From contig NZ_CP025979.1 of NCBI RefSeq assembly GCF_002900365.1, forward strand, positions 4,278,001 through 4,342,000: a stretch of 64,000 nucleotides of DNA, read 5' to 3'. Shown here piece by piece: positions 38,525-46,763 of the stretch; the first letter of the stretch is position 1; every line of letters starts with the position of its first letter. The stretch comes from Escherichia marmotae (GTDB taxonomy: Bacteria; Pseudomonadota; Gammaproteobacteria; Enterobacterales; Enterobacteriaceae). Position numbers and translations under genes: made by a program. The notes under the pieces are model-generated. The model was given only the letters and a program-made list of their open reading frames with translations. It had not been told where the DNA came from and made no database searches.

Positions 38525-38671
38525 ATGATACCGGAGTTAATCATTTCAGGGGAAGACGCGAACGGTGAGTTCTTGATGCTGGTTCCGGGAAAGATGCTGT
38601 TTTGCAGCTTTTGCGTGTTGATTATGAAAACATTGCGTTGGTTGAAGAAACCTCCTCCTTCAGAGCCATAG
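38525..38671 (+). CDS. Small ORF upstream of ygbA, function unknown
   Basis: A 48-codon frame starting MIPELIISGEDANGEF and ending WLKKPPPSEP, with AAGGCG six bases before the ATG. It fills part of the 276-bp mutS-ygbA gap. The middle is hydrophobic (MLFCSFCVLIM) with a basic and then Pro-rich tail, so it could be a small membrane peptide. No homologue is known to me and it could be chance or a gene remnant. Confidence 0.3.
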   Translation: MIPELIISGEDANGEFLMLVPGKMLFCSFCVLIMKTLRWLKKPPPSEP

Positions 38672-38685
38672 TCCCCTTTAAAATT

Positions 38686-38708
38686 AAGTTGTAATATAAA
38701 TGCACCTT
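38686..38708 (+). promoter_or_regulatory. Predicted NsrR operator for ygbA
   Basis: AAGTTGTAATA-T-AAATGCACCTT is an imperfect 11-1-11 inverted repeat close to the NsrR consensus (AAGATGCATTT and its complement). It lies 18 bp before the ygbA start. ygbA is a known nitric-oxide-responsive NsrR target in K-12. Confidence 0.7.
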
Positions 38709-38725
38709 AAGAGTGTGGAGGCAGC

Positions 38726-39070
38726 ATGTCCGGCAAGCGTATCTCTCGTGAAAAACTGACGATTAAAAAAATGATCGATCTTTATCAAGCGAAATGCCCG
38801 CAGGCGTCAGCGGAGGCGGAGCATTACGAGGCGTTGTTTGCTTATGCGCAAAAACGGCTGGATAAATGTGTGTTTGGCGAAGAGAAACCGGCCTGTAAGC
38901 AGTGTCCGGTGCACTGTTATCAGCCTGCGAAGCGTGAAGAGATGAAGCAGATTATGCGTTGGGCGGGGCCGCGAATGCTGTGGCGTCATCCGATCTTAAC
39001 CGTGCGTCATCTGATTGATGACAAGCGTCCGGTGCCGGAACTGCCAGAAAAATATCGCCCGAAGAAATAA
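38726..39070 (+). CDS. ygbA: Nitric-oxide-induced protein YgbA (nitrous-oxide-stimulated promoter family)
   Basis: A 114-residue basic protein, a few residues shorter at the C-terminus than the K-12 protein I remember. Four cysteines in the centre (CVFGEEKPACKQCPVHC, about residues 51-67) look like a metal or iron-sulfur site, fitting a nitric oxide response, and the family is named for nitrosative induction. Biochemical function is unknown. SD GTGGAGG precedes ATG 38726. Confidence 0.88.
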   Translation: MSGKRISREKLTIKKMIDLYQAKCPQASAEAEHYEALFAYAQKRLDKCVFGEEKPACKQCPVHCYQPAKREEMKQIMRWAGPRMLWRHPILTVRHLIDDKRPVPELPEKYRPKK

Positions 39071-39103
39071 ATTTGCCGGAGGAGTTTATATTCTCCGGCA
39101 AAT
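39071..39103. terminator. Shared stem-loop between ygbA and the mop gene
   Basis: ATTTGCCGGAG and CTCCGGCAAAT form a perfect 11-bp stem with an 11-nt loop between the two convergent genes, a few bases from each stop codon. Confidence 0.65.
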
Positions 39104-39110
39104 ACGGCGC

Positions 39111-39539
39111 TTACGCTTTGGTCGCAATCAGGATTGCTGATGCCTTGATCAACGCAATAACGCGCGAGCCAGCGGTGAGTTTCATCTCATCCTGGCTTTC
39201 ATTTGTTACCACCGCCACAATTTCAAAACCCGCATCCGTTTTGATATGGACAGTGGCATTCACTGCGCCTTCGGTGATTTTCGACACGCTGCCAGCAAAC
39301 TGGTTGCGAGCGGAGAATTTCAGTCCACAGTCTTCCGTTGCCAGCGTTACCCACGGGGCTTTAATCAGGGCAATCGCTTCTTTCCCTTTTGCCAGCCCCA
39401 GGGCTTGCTGGCTGCTGTGGGTCACAATCGCCACCAGCTTAGCGCCACCTGCCAGCGTCAGTTCTACTTCATCATTCACCGCGCCCATTGCTACTGCGCT
39501 AACGGTTCCGGTTAATTGATTTCTTGCTGAAACGGCCAT
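39111..39539 (-). CDS. Di-Mop molybdate-binding protein (molbindin type)
   Basis: A 142-residue protein made of two tandem Mop (TOBE-like) domains. Each starts with SARNQLTGTV or SARNQFAGSV, continues with GAVN-x-x-V/E and ends VTLAT or ILIATK (about residues 3-68 and 72-141). Such proteins bind molybdate oxyanions in the cytoplasm for storage or regulation. The start is ATG 39539 with a strong AAAGGAGG. It lies 44 bp after fhlA on the same strand. Formate hydrogenlyase needs a molybdenum formate dehydrogenase, so the position is meaningful. I do not recall it in K-12. Confidence 0.88.
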   Translation of the reverse strand: MAVSARNQLTGTVSAVAMGAVNDEVELTLAGGAKLVAIVTHSSQQALGLAKGKEAIALIKAPWVTLATEDCGLKFSARNQFAGSVSKITEGAVNATVHIKTDAGFEIVAVVTNESQDEMKLTAGSRVIALIKASAILIATKA

Positions 39540-39583
39540 ACTGCCTCCTTTCATTGAATGTTGACTGAGTATAACTAAATCTG

Positions 39584-41662
39584 TCAAACCAATGCCGCTT
39601 TATCAATTCCCAGCCGTTTCATCCGTGACAGCAGGGTGGTGCGTTTTAGCCCCAGACGTTGTGCAGCTCCTTTCGGCCCCGCGACTACACCATTGGTCTC
39701 TTTCAGTACACGGACAATCAGTTGATATTCATCTTCACCTTCCTGGGCGACGACCGTCGCGGCAGGCGGCGTTTCAGGTTCCGGTAGTGAGATATCGGGT
39801 AAAGAGAGTTGTAGAACGTTACCGCGAGTCAGCAGCACCGCGCGCTCAATGACATTTTCCAGTTCGCGGACGTTACCCGGCCATTCCATGTTACTCAATA
39901 TGCGCAGAGTCTCGGCTGGAATACTGTCAATATTGCGCCCCAGACGGCGGGCTATTTTGAAGGTGAAGGCTTTCGCCAGCAGCGGAATATCTTCCGGACG
40001 CTCGCGTAGCGGTGGCAGATGAATCGGGAAGACATTCAGGCGGTAATAGAGATCGCTACGGAACTCACGGTCAGCGACCATTTTTTTCAGATCGCGGTTA
40101 GTCGCGGCGATTAAACGCACGTCCGTCTGAATAATTTTGTTGCTGCCGAGGCGTTCAAACTCCTGTTCCTGCAACACGCGCAGTAGCTTCGGCTGTAACT
40201 CCAGCGGCATATCACCCACTTCATCGAGGAACAGCGAGCTTTTATCCGCCAGTTCAAAACGACCGATGCGCTGGGTGCTGGCACCAGTAAAGGCGCCACG
40301 CTCATGACCAAACAGATCGCTTTCCAGCAATCCGGCAGGCATGGCGGCGCAGTTCATTTTCACCATTCGACGACCGTTTCGCTCACTCAGATTGTGAATT
40401 GCGCGGGCTATCAGCTCTTTTCCTGTGCCAGTTTCACCAAGAATGAGTACGGTGCTGTCGCTTTGCGCCACCATCTCAACCTGTTTGAGCACGCTATACA
40501 TGGCTTCGCTGCGACCAATAATCTCGCCAAATTCACTATCCACATTGTTGAGTTGTTCTGTCAGGGCGAGGTTTTCATCAACCAGCCGCTCTTTCAGACG
40601 GTGGATTTCTTGGTAGGCAAGAGCATTATCCACGGCAATCGCCACACGTTCGGCAATCTGGCGCAGTAAACTCAGGTTGGTGGTGGTAAAGGTTTTCTCT
40701 TCACACTGTGCCAGTTTCAATACGCCCAGCATGGTATTACCAGACATCAATGGTAGCAGGCACAACGTCTGGATCTGGTTTCCCCAGGTGTCGAACAGCA
40801 TGCGTTCGTAGGGGGCTAAATCATCTCGTTCGTGGAGATTAATCAGCAGCATCTCTTTGCTTTTAAATACGCGCTCGGTGAGGGTTCCGGCCTCATCAAC
40901 TTCACTCTGTTCGTGAGTGGGATGCTGTTTATCAAGATAATGAGTGGAGTAAACGTTGAGTTTGTTTTTACGATGACTGCGTAAGACGATACTGATATCG
41001 TCGATATCGAAGTAGTAGTGGATCTCTTTCGCCACTTCGCTGACCAGTTCGTCCATGTCCAGGCGGGAGAGTACCGCATTGGTGATGGCGACCAGAATGC
41101 GGAAGTTATCCCGTTCCCGACATAACAGTTCGTAGTCGACGTTGTTGATGACGCGGCTCTGAATTTGCTCGGTGACAACAGAAACAATCTGCGTAAATGT
41201 TTGCAGGCGATTGAACTCTTTTTCGCTCCACGGGCGATCGTCATAACGAATAAATTCACAGCCACCAAAAATATGCCCTTCCGCTGCCTGTGGCATCAGG
41301 CAATAGTGACCAAATTTGGGATATAAACCGCTTGTGGCCAGTTGTGGCCAGGTTTCACAAAATTCTTCGTAGCTGCAATGCAGCGTATCAGGACGCGACA
41401 AAATGCTGCGCACCGGCCCATGCGCCAGAACGGTTTCGTCTTCGTATTTTATTGGGGTTTCTTTGTCACGCGACGCGTAATAAGTCGCACGTTGAGTCTG
41501 CGCTTGCCACAACACAATCGCCGCGTTGTCAGCGAGCGCAGAACGCTTTACCAGTTGCGAAAGAGCCTCACACAGCGAGGCCAGATCGGGCTGCTGCAAT
41601 AGTGTCCGAGTGATGTCGAACAACCCTTGTTGCCCGAGATCACTCATCGGTGTATACGACAT
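39584..41662 (-). CDS. fhlA: Formate hydrogenlyase transcriptional activator FhlA
   Basis: A 692-residue sigma-54 activator that senses formate. The long N-terminal half contains two GAF-like domains (about residues 20-170 and 200-345). The AAA+ domain holds [16 protein letters not shown] (Walker A, about 410), GAFTGAS (sigma-54 contact) and DEVGDMP (Walker B). The C-terminal Fis-type helix-turn-helix (GPKGAAQRLGLKRTTLLSRMKRL) ends the protein. Start ATG 41662 gives the K-12 N-terminus MSYTPM; the ATG at 41698 adds 12 extra residues. It drives the hyc, hyp and hydN promoters in this window. Confidence 0.96.
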   Translation of the reverse strand: MSYTPMSDLGQQGLFDITRTLLQQPDLASLCEALSQLVKRSALADNAAIVLWQAQTQRATYYASRDKETPIKYEDETVLAHGPVRSILSRPDTLHCSYEEFCETWPQLATSGLYPKFGHYCLMPQAAEGHIFGGCEFIRYDDRPWSEKEFNRLQTFTQIVSVVTEQIQSRVINNVDYELLCRERDNFRILVAITNAVLSRLDMDELVSEVAKEIHYYFDIDDISIVLRSHRKNKLNVYSTHYLDKQHPTHEQSEVDEAGTLTERVFKSKEMLLINLHERDDLAPYERMLFDTWGNQIQTLCLLPLMSGNTMLGVLKLAQCEEKTFTTTNLSLLRQIAERVAIAVDNALAYQEIHRLKERLVDENLALTEQLNNVDSEFGEIIGRSEAMYSVLKQVEMVAQSDSTVLILGETGTGKELIARAIHNLSERNGRRMVKMNCAAMPAGLLESDLFGHERGAFTGASTQRIGRFELADKSSLFLDEVGDMPLELQPKLLRVLQEQEFERLGSNKIIQTDVRLIAATNRDLKKMVADREFRSDLYYRLNVFPIHLPPLRERPEDIPLLAKAFTFKIARRLGRNIDSIPAETLRILSNMEWPGNVRELENVIERAVLLTRGNVLQLSLPDISLPEPETPPAATVVAQEGEDEYQLIVRVLKETNGVVAGPKGAAQRLGLKRTTLLSRMKRLGIDKAALV

Positions 41663-41735
41663 GTTGTTCTTCCAGGAAAGCACCGCTAAGCGGTGCAAAA
41701 GGTAAATGACAAATTAAAGGAGCTTTAGATTTTTA

Positions 41736-42746
41736 TTAGCATATACGAGGCAGCGGTTCGGCGTGTGGTAGATCGAGAGTTCGTTTCACACCATAAAGCC
41801 CTGCAAGACGAACACCTTTACGTTCCACCACTTCGCCAATTAACGCAGCATCCTGTCCCAGTGGATGGGAATGCAGCGCCGCCAACACTTGCTCTGCCGC
41901 GTTACGCTCTACGGCGATCACCAGCTTGCCTTCGTTGGCAAAGTTGAGGGCATCCAGTCCCAGCAGTTCGCAAACGCCGCGCACGGCAGGTTTAACCGGC
42001 AGTGCAGCTTCTGAAAGTTCAATACCGCAACCGCAGGCTGCCGCGAATTCATGAACCACCGCGTTCACTCCACCGCGGGTGGCATCGCGCAGCGCCTTCA
42101 CGCCGGGAATGTCACGCAGTGTCTGAATCAGAGGCGTCAGCACTGCACAGTCGCTGACCAGTTCGCCATCCAGCCCCAGTTGCTCACGCAGGTTAAGGAT
42201 AGTTGCACCGTGGTCACCGAGCGTACCGCTAACCAGCAATACATCGCCTGCGGTCAGAGTTTGTGCGCCCCAGTGAATATTCGCCGGGATCGCGCCCATT
42301 CCTGCGGTGTTGATAAACAATTTGTCTGCAGCACCGCGTTGTACCACTTTGGTATCGCCAGTCACAATGGCAATGCCAGCCGCGCGGGCGGTTTCTGCCA
42401 TGCTGGTGACGACCGCTTTTAGCGTCTCCATCGGCAACCCTTCTTCAAGGATAAAACCACAGGAGAGATAACGTGGAATTGCGCCGCTGACCGCAACGTC
42501 ATTCGCCGTACCACAAATCGCCAGCTTGCCAATATTGCCACCAGGGAAGAATAGCGGGTCAATGACGTAGCTGTCGGTGGAGAAGGCCAGACGGTCGCCT
42601 TCCGCCACCAGTTGCGCCAGGTCAAGACGTGCCTGATCTTCCTGTTCCGCCAGCCACGGATTGGCAAAAGCTTCCATAAACAGGCTATTGATTAATTGCT
42701 GCATCGCCTGGCCGCCGCTGCCGTGGGCGAGTTGGATATTATTCAC
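41736..42746 (-). CDS. hypE: Hydrogenase maturation factor HypE (carbamoyl dehydratase)
   Basis: A 336-residue enzyme that dehydrates the carbamoyl group on its C-terminal cysteine to a thiocyanate, the source of cyanide ligands for NiFe hydrogenases. The C-terminal PRIC with the acceptor cysteine (residue 336) is intact. The PurM-like ATP domain shows GTANDVAVSGA and GDTKVVQRGAAD. Last gene of hypABCDE before fhlA, overlapping hypD. Confidence 0.97.
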   Translation of the reverse strand: MNNIQLAHGSGGQAMQQLINSLFMEAFANPWLAEQEDQARLDLAQLVAEGDRLAFSTDSYVIDPLFFPGGNIGKLAICGTANDVAVSGAIPRYLSCGFILEEGLPMETLKAVVTSMAETARAAGIAIVTGDTKVVQRGAADKLFINTAGMGAIPANIHWGAQTLTAGDVLLVSGTLGDHGATILNLREQLGLDGELVSDCAVLTPLIQTLRDIPGVKALRDATRGGVNAVVHEFAAACGCGIELSEAALPVKPAVRGVCELLGLDALNFANEGKLVIAVERNAAEQVLAALHSHPLGQDAALIGEVVERKGVRLAGLYGVKRTLDLPHAEPLPRIC

Positions 42747-43864
42747 GCTTCACTCTCCTGCTGACGATACTGATACCACGCTGCACAGGCTCCTTCGGAG
42801 GAAACCATCAGCGCACCGAACGCGGTTTGAGGATTACAGGTGTTCCCAAATAACGGGCATTGATGCGGCTTACATTTGCCCGTCAATACTTCGCCACAGC
42901 GCGCGCGCGGATCATCGCAAACCTGCTGCGGAGCCGGGCGGAAATGCGCTTCAGCGTCAAACCGCTGATAGTCCGGCGTCAGGTGCACGCCAGAAGATTC
43001 AATCACGCCCAGTCCGCGCCATTCGCTGTCACCGTTAACGCAGAACACATCAGCAATCGCCTGTTGCGCCAGCAGATTACCGGCATCAGGTACTACCCGG
43101 CGATACTGATTCTCTACCTTGCTGTGAGCCGCTATTTTCTGCTCTACCAGCATCACTACGCCTTGTAGTAGATCAAGTGGTTCGAATCCAGCGACCACCA
43201 GCGGACGATGAAAATCGCTGGCGATAAAATTATAGGCGTCGGTGCCGATAACCATACTGACGTGGCCCGGCGCGAGGAACGCATCAATGCCATTGTCGGG
43301 TTGTTCCAGCAAACTGCGCAGAGTCGGGATCAGCGTAATGTGCTGGCAGAAGAAGTAAAAGTTCTGCACATCGCGGGCTTTCGCCTGTTGCAGAGTGATG
43401 GCGGTGGTCGGCATGGTGGTTTCAAACCCTAAGCCGAAGAACACCACTTTGCGGGTTGGGTTCTCCTGCGCCAGTTTCAACGCATCCATTGGTGAGTAGA
43501 CAATACGCACATCGGCACCGCGCGCTTTTGCCTGTAGCAGCGACCCCTGTTTACCGGGTACGCGCATGGCGTCACCAAAGGTACAGAAGATGACTTCCGG
43601 ATGGCTGGCAATTTCTACGCAAGTGTCGATTCTGCCCATCGGCAGTACGCACACCGGGCAACCCGGACCGTGGATAAACTCAACGTTTTCCGGCAGCAAC
43701 TGGTCGAGACCGAATTTAAAGATGGCGTGGGTATGGCCGCCGCATACTTCCATAATGCGCAGTGGGCGCTCGGCGGTGTAAGAGAGATGTGAAGCACGTT
43801 CGCGCAGATGTTCAATTAACTGCATCACCTGTTCCGGCGCGCGATATTCATCAACAAAACGCAT
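42743..43864 (-). CDS. hypD: Hydrogenase maturation factor HypD
   Basis: A 373-residue iron-sulfur scaffold on which the Fe(CN)2CO group is assembled with HypC. The CGGHTHAIFKFG motif with the essential cysteine (about residue 41), GPGCPVCVLP (about 69-78) and the C-terminal [4Fe-4S] cysteines (ARCGEVLTGKCKPHQCPLFG) are present. Overlaps hypE by four bases and hypC by one. Confidence 0.97.
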   Translation of the reverse strand: MRFVDEYRAPEQVMQLIEHLRERASHLSYTAERPLRIMEVCGGHTHAIFKFGLDQLLPENVEFIHGPGCPVCVLPMGRIDTCVEIASHPEVIFCTFGDAMRVPGKQGSLLQAKARGADVRIVYSPMDALKLAQENPTRKVVFFGLGFETTMPTTAITLQQAKARDVQNFYFFCQHITLIPTLRSLLEQPDNGIDAFLAPGHVSMVIGTDAYNFIASDFHRPLVVAGFEPLDLLQGVVMLVEQKIAAHSKVENQYRRVVPDAGNLLAQQAIADVFCVNGDSEWRGLGVIESSGVHLTPDYQRFDAEAHFRPAPQQVCDDPRARCGEVLTGKCKPHQCPLFGNTCNPQTAFGALMVSSEGACAAWYQYRQQESEA

Positions 43865-44136
43865 TATTTTTCCTCGCCATACAACAGCGCGCCGACATCC
43901 GGCTCAACGTCAAACATATTTTGTAAGGCGTCGAGGGTGTCGCGCGCTTCGGCTTCATTAATTACGCTCATGGCAAAGCCAACGTGAACCAGTACCCACT
44001 GACCCACGCGTGGCTGACCGTTTTCATCGCAACTGCCGACTAACGTTAAATCGACATCGCGTTGAATGCCGCAGATGTCGACCTTCGCCTGGTTGCCGTC
44101 AATGGTGCGAATCTGGCCGGGAACGCCTATGCACAT
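43864..44136 (-). CDS. hypC: Hydrogenase maturation chaperone HypC
   Basis: A 90-residue chaperone that carries the iron ligand complex from HypD to the hydrogenase-3 large subunit HycE. The N-terminal MCIGVPGQ holds the essential Cys2. Start ATG 44136 was chosen because the cysteine must be residue 2; an ATG at 44163 would add nine residues. Overlaps hypB by ten bases. Confidence 0.96.
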   Translation of the reverse strand: MCIGVPGQIRTIDGNQAKVDICGIQRDVDLTLVGSCDENGQPRVGQWVLVHVGFAMSVINEAEARDTLDALQNMFDVEPDVGALLYGEEK

Positions 44137-44999
44137 CGCTGTGTCTCCAGCCAGTTCAACCACTGGTCCATCCCTTCGCCGCTGGTGGCGGAAATCAGGA
44201 TGATTTCAATTTCTGGATTGACTTCGCGGGCGCAGGCGATGCATTTCTCAACGTCGAAATTGAGATACGGCAGCAGATCAACTTTGTTGAGCAACATCAG
44301 CGAGGCAGCGGCAAACATATGCGGATATTTCAGAGGCTTATCTTCACCCTCAGTGACCGAGAGCACCGCCACTTTGTGTTTTTCACCGAGATCGAAGCTG
44401 GCCGGGCATACAAGATTGCCAACGTTTTCGATAAACAGAATACCGTTATCGTCTAATGGCAGACGCGGTGCGGCGTCGGCAATCATCTGTGCGTCGAGAT
44501 GGCAGCCTTTACCGGTGTTTACCTGAATTGCCGGTGTGCCGGTAGCGCGAATGCGCGCGGCGTCGTTAACTGTCTGCTGGTCACCTTCGATAACCGCACA
44601 CGGAACGCTATCTTTCAGGCGCATTAAGGTTTCGGTCAGCAGCGTAGTTTTACCGGAACCAGGGCTGGAAACCAGGTTGAGCACCAGTTGGTTGCGGGCA
44701 GCAAAGCGTGCGCGATTGCGTTCAGCCAGACGGTTATTTTTGTCCAGCACGTCAATTTCCACTTCCAGCATCCGACGCTGGCTCATGCCCGGCGCGTGAG
44801 TGCCTGCTTCCCCGTAACCGTAATGCAGGTCGCCTTCTTCAGTCTGGCTGGGGGTAAATTCAGGCGCTTTAATGCCGGTGATTTTCATTTTCGGGCGTGC
44901 TGCCGGGGCAAAAGGCGCGCTACGAAACGCGGAATGAGGGTTATGTTCATCACCCTCGATATACAGGTTGCCTTCACCGCAACCGCATGTTGTACACAT
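44127..44999 (-). CDS. hypB: Hydrogenase nickel incorporation GTPase HypB
   Basis: A 290-residue GTPase that delivers nickel with HypA. The N-terminal [11 protein letters not shown] is the high-affinity nickel site (Cys2, Cys5, Cys7). The G domain has the P-loop [11 protein letters not shown] (about residues 113-123), the metal-site CXXH-like region ([10 protein letters not shown]) and NKVDLLPY (about 241-248). Three bases separate it from hypA. Confidence 0.97.
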   Translation of the reverse strand: MCTTCGCGEGNLYIEGDEHNPHSAFRSAPFAPAARPKMKITGIKAPEFTPSQTEEGDLHYGYGEAGTHAPGMSQRRMLEVEIDVLDKNNRLAERNRARFAARNQLVLNLVSSPGSGKTTLLTETLMRLKDSVPCAVIEGDQQTVNDAARIRATGTPAIQVNTGKGCHLDAQMIADAAPRLPLDDNGILFIENVGNLVCPASFDLGEKHKVAVLSVTEGEDKPLKYPHMFAAASLMLLNKVDLLPYLNFDVEKCIACAREVNPEIEIILISATSGEGMDQWLNWLETQRCA

Positions 45000-45002
45000 C
45001 GC

Positions 45003-45353
45003 TCACTCCTGGTCTATTTCTATCCGCCGAATCTGTAAACCGTCGTCTGCCACAATGCGCAGCATGTCGCCATGACACTGTGGACAGCGGCGGACGCGCT
45101 GGGTCAGTAGCGTCACATACTGTTGGCATGTTTCACACCAGCATTCGGCCTCTTGTTCTTCGAGGTGCAGTTTACAACCTTCCGCCACGCTGCCGCGGCA
45201 AACCAGATCAAAACAAAAGGCAAGAGAGCTGGTTTCGACACAAGAAAATGCGCCAATTTTGAGCCAGACCCCAGTTACGCGTTTTGCGCCATGCTTTGCG
45301 GCCTGCTGTTCGATCAATTCCAGTGCCCGTTGGCAGAGGGTTATTTCGTGCAT
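45003..45353 (-). CDS. hypA: Hydrogenase nickel incorporation protein HypA
   Basis: A 116-residue zinc protein. It binds nickel through His2 in MHEITLC and zinc through two Cys-x-x-Cys pairs (CETC and CPQC, about residues 73-93). Start ATG 45353 puts histidine at position 2; the ATG at 45365 would not. First gene of hypABCDE, behind a sigma-54 promoter. Confidence 0.96.
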   Translation of the reverse strand: MHEITLCQRALELIEQQAAKHGAKRVTGVWLKIGAFSCVETSSLAFCFDLVCRGSVAEGCKLHLEEQEAECWCETCQQYVTLLTQRVRRCPQCHGDMLRIVADDGLQIRRIEIDQE

Positions 45354-45383
45354 ATCGCCTCCCATTAACTATTGCCAGCTATA

Positions 45384-45400
45384 AGCAATAATTGTGCCAG
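45384..45400 (-). promoter_or_regulatory. Sigma-54 promoter of hypABCDE
   Basis: Minus strand CTGGCACAATTATTGCT matches the -24/-12 consensus TGGCAC-N5-TTGC exactly. It lies about 30 bp before hypA and faces the hyc promoter. Confidence 0.92.
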
Positions 45401-45425
45401 CGTTGATTATCGCTGCGGTGAATAA

Positions 45426-45464
45426 TGTCGATGATGTCGAAATGACACGTCGACACGGCGTCGA
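45426..45464. promoter_or_regulatory. FhlA upstream activating region between hypA and hycA
   Basis: Several TGTCGA and TGACA/TCGACA half-sites occur in 39 bp between the two divergent sigma-54 promoters. This matches the known location of shared FhlA binding in K-12; the exact sites are inferred. Confidence 0.65.
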
Positions 45465-45511
45465 AATTCAGTGGAATCATAAAAAATACTTAAATAACAA
45501 CAGATTAAAAA

Positions 45512-45529
45512 TTGGCACAAAAAATGCTT
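45512..45529 (+). promoter_or_regulatory. Sigma-54 promoter of the hyc operon
   Basis: TTGGCACAAAAAATGCTT carries the -24 GG and -12 GC elements at the correct spacing, 37 bp before the hycA start. Confidence 0.92.
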
Positions 45530-45565
45530 GAGGGCGGGCATCTCTGTTAAACGGGTAACCTGACA

Positions 45566-46027
45566 ATGACTATTTGGGAAATAAGCGAGAAAGCCGATTA
45601 CATCGCACAGCGGCATCGTCGCCTACAGGACCAGTGGCATATTTACTGCAATTCGCTGGTTCAGGGGATCACGTTATCAAAAGCGCGTTTGCATCACGCT
45701 ATGAGCTGCGCGCCAGATAAAGAACTCTGTTTCGTTCTTTTTGAGCATTTTCGAATTTACGTCACCCTCGGGGATGGTTTTAACAGCCACACCATCGAGT
45801 ACTACGTTGAAACGAAAGACGGCGAAGATAAACAGCAGATTGCACAGGCTCAGTTGGGCATTGACGGCATGATTGATGGCAAGGTCAACATCCGCAATCG
45901 CGAACAAGTGCTGGAACACTATCTCGAAAAAATCGCTGGCGTTTACGACAGCTTATACACCACCATTGAAAACAATACCCCGGTGAATTTAAGCCAACTG
46001 GTAAAGGGACAAAGCTCGGCAGCATGA
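45566..46027 (+). CDS. hycA: Formate hydrogenlyase regulatory protein HycA
   Basis: A 153-residue negative regulator that antagonises FhlA, lowering expression of the hyc and hyp operons. It is a small cytoplasmic protein without a recognisable DNA-binding motif (MTIWEISEKADYIAQRHRRL at the start). Length equals the K-12 protein. First gene of the hyc operon. Confidence 0.95.
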   Translation: MTIWEISEKADYIAQRHRRLQDQWHIYCNSLVQGITLSKARLHHAMSCAPDKELCFVLFEHFRIYVTLGDGFNSHTIEYYVETKDGEDKQQIAQAQLGIDGMIDGKVNIRNREQVLEHYLEKIAGVYDSLYTTIENNTPVNLSQLVKGQSSAA

Positions 46028-46151
46028 GCTGAGGCTTTGCCTGTGTTGCAGGCGTCATGCCTGTTTGGGGATGGGCGTGTCGATGAGTGTCGAAAATGAC
46101 ATTTCATCGGCATGTTTTCGTCAAAAATGACAATCACCTGAGGAATGCCTG
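46028..46151 (+). promoter_or_regulatory. hycA-hycB intergenic region with FhlA-like half-sites and a hairpin
   Basis: An imperfect hairpin GCATGA...GCCTG-TGTTG-CAGGC...TCATGC (46022-46060) follows the hycA stop. TGTCGATGAGTGTCGAAAATGACA (in two pieces, about 46078-46101) and further TCGTC/TGACA half-sites to 46132 repeat the motif seen upstream of hyp/hyc. FhlA binding here has been reported in K-12. Confidence 0.55.
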
Positions 46152-46763
46152 GTGAATCGTTTTGTAATTGCTGACTCCACGCTCTGTATCGGCTGCCACA
46201 CCTGTGAAGCAGCCTGTTCAGAGACGCATCGCCAGCACGGCCTGCAATCTATGCCGCGCCTGCGAGTGATGCTGAATGATAAAGAATCTGCACCGCAGCT
46301 TTGCCATCACTGCGAAGATGCGCCCTGTGCGGTGGTCTGCCCGGTTAACGCTATCACCCGCGTTGATGGCGCAGTCCAGCTTAATGAAAGTCTGTGCGTA
46401 AGCTGCAAACTGTGCGGCATTGCCTGTCCGTTTGGCGCAATCGAATTTTCCGGCAGCCGTCCGCTGGATATTCCGGCAAACGCCAATACCGCGAAAGCGC
46501 CACCGGCACCGCCTGCTCCGGCGCGTGTCAGCACGTTGCTTGACTGGGTGCCGGGTATTCGCGCAATCGCCGTCAAATGTGACCTCTGTAGTTTTGATGA
46601 ACAAGGTCCGGCCTGCGTGCGGATGTGCCCGACCAAAGCCCTGCATCTGGTGGATAACACCGATATCGCCCGCGTCAGCAAGCGTAAGCGTGAGCTGACT
46701 TTTAACACGGACTTTGGCGATCTCACCTTGTTTCAGCAGGCTCAAAGTGGAGAGGCTAAATGA
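46152..46763 (+). CDS. hycB: Hydrogenase-3 electron transfer subunit HycB
   Basis: A 203-residue polyferredoxin that links formate dehydrogenase H to hydrogenase 3. Four [4Fe-4S] motifs are visible (CIGCHTCEAAC, CHHCEDAPCAVVC, CVSCKLCGIAC and a C-x2-C...C-x3-C pair at CDLC...CVRMC). Translation starts at GTG 46152 in the K-12 position. Overlaps hycC by four bases. Confidence 0.95.
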   Translation: MNRFVIADSTLCIGCHTCEAACSETHRQHGLQSMPRLRVMLNDKESAPQLCHHCEDAPCAVVCPVNAITRVDGAVQLNESLCVSCKLCGIACPFGAIEFSGSRPLDIPANANTAKAPPAPPAPARVSTLLDWVPGIRAIAVKCDLCSFDEQGPACVRMCPTKALHLVDNTDIARVSKRKRELTFNTDFGDLTLFQQAQSGEAK

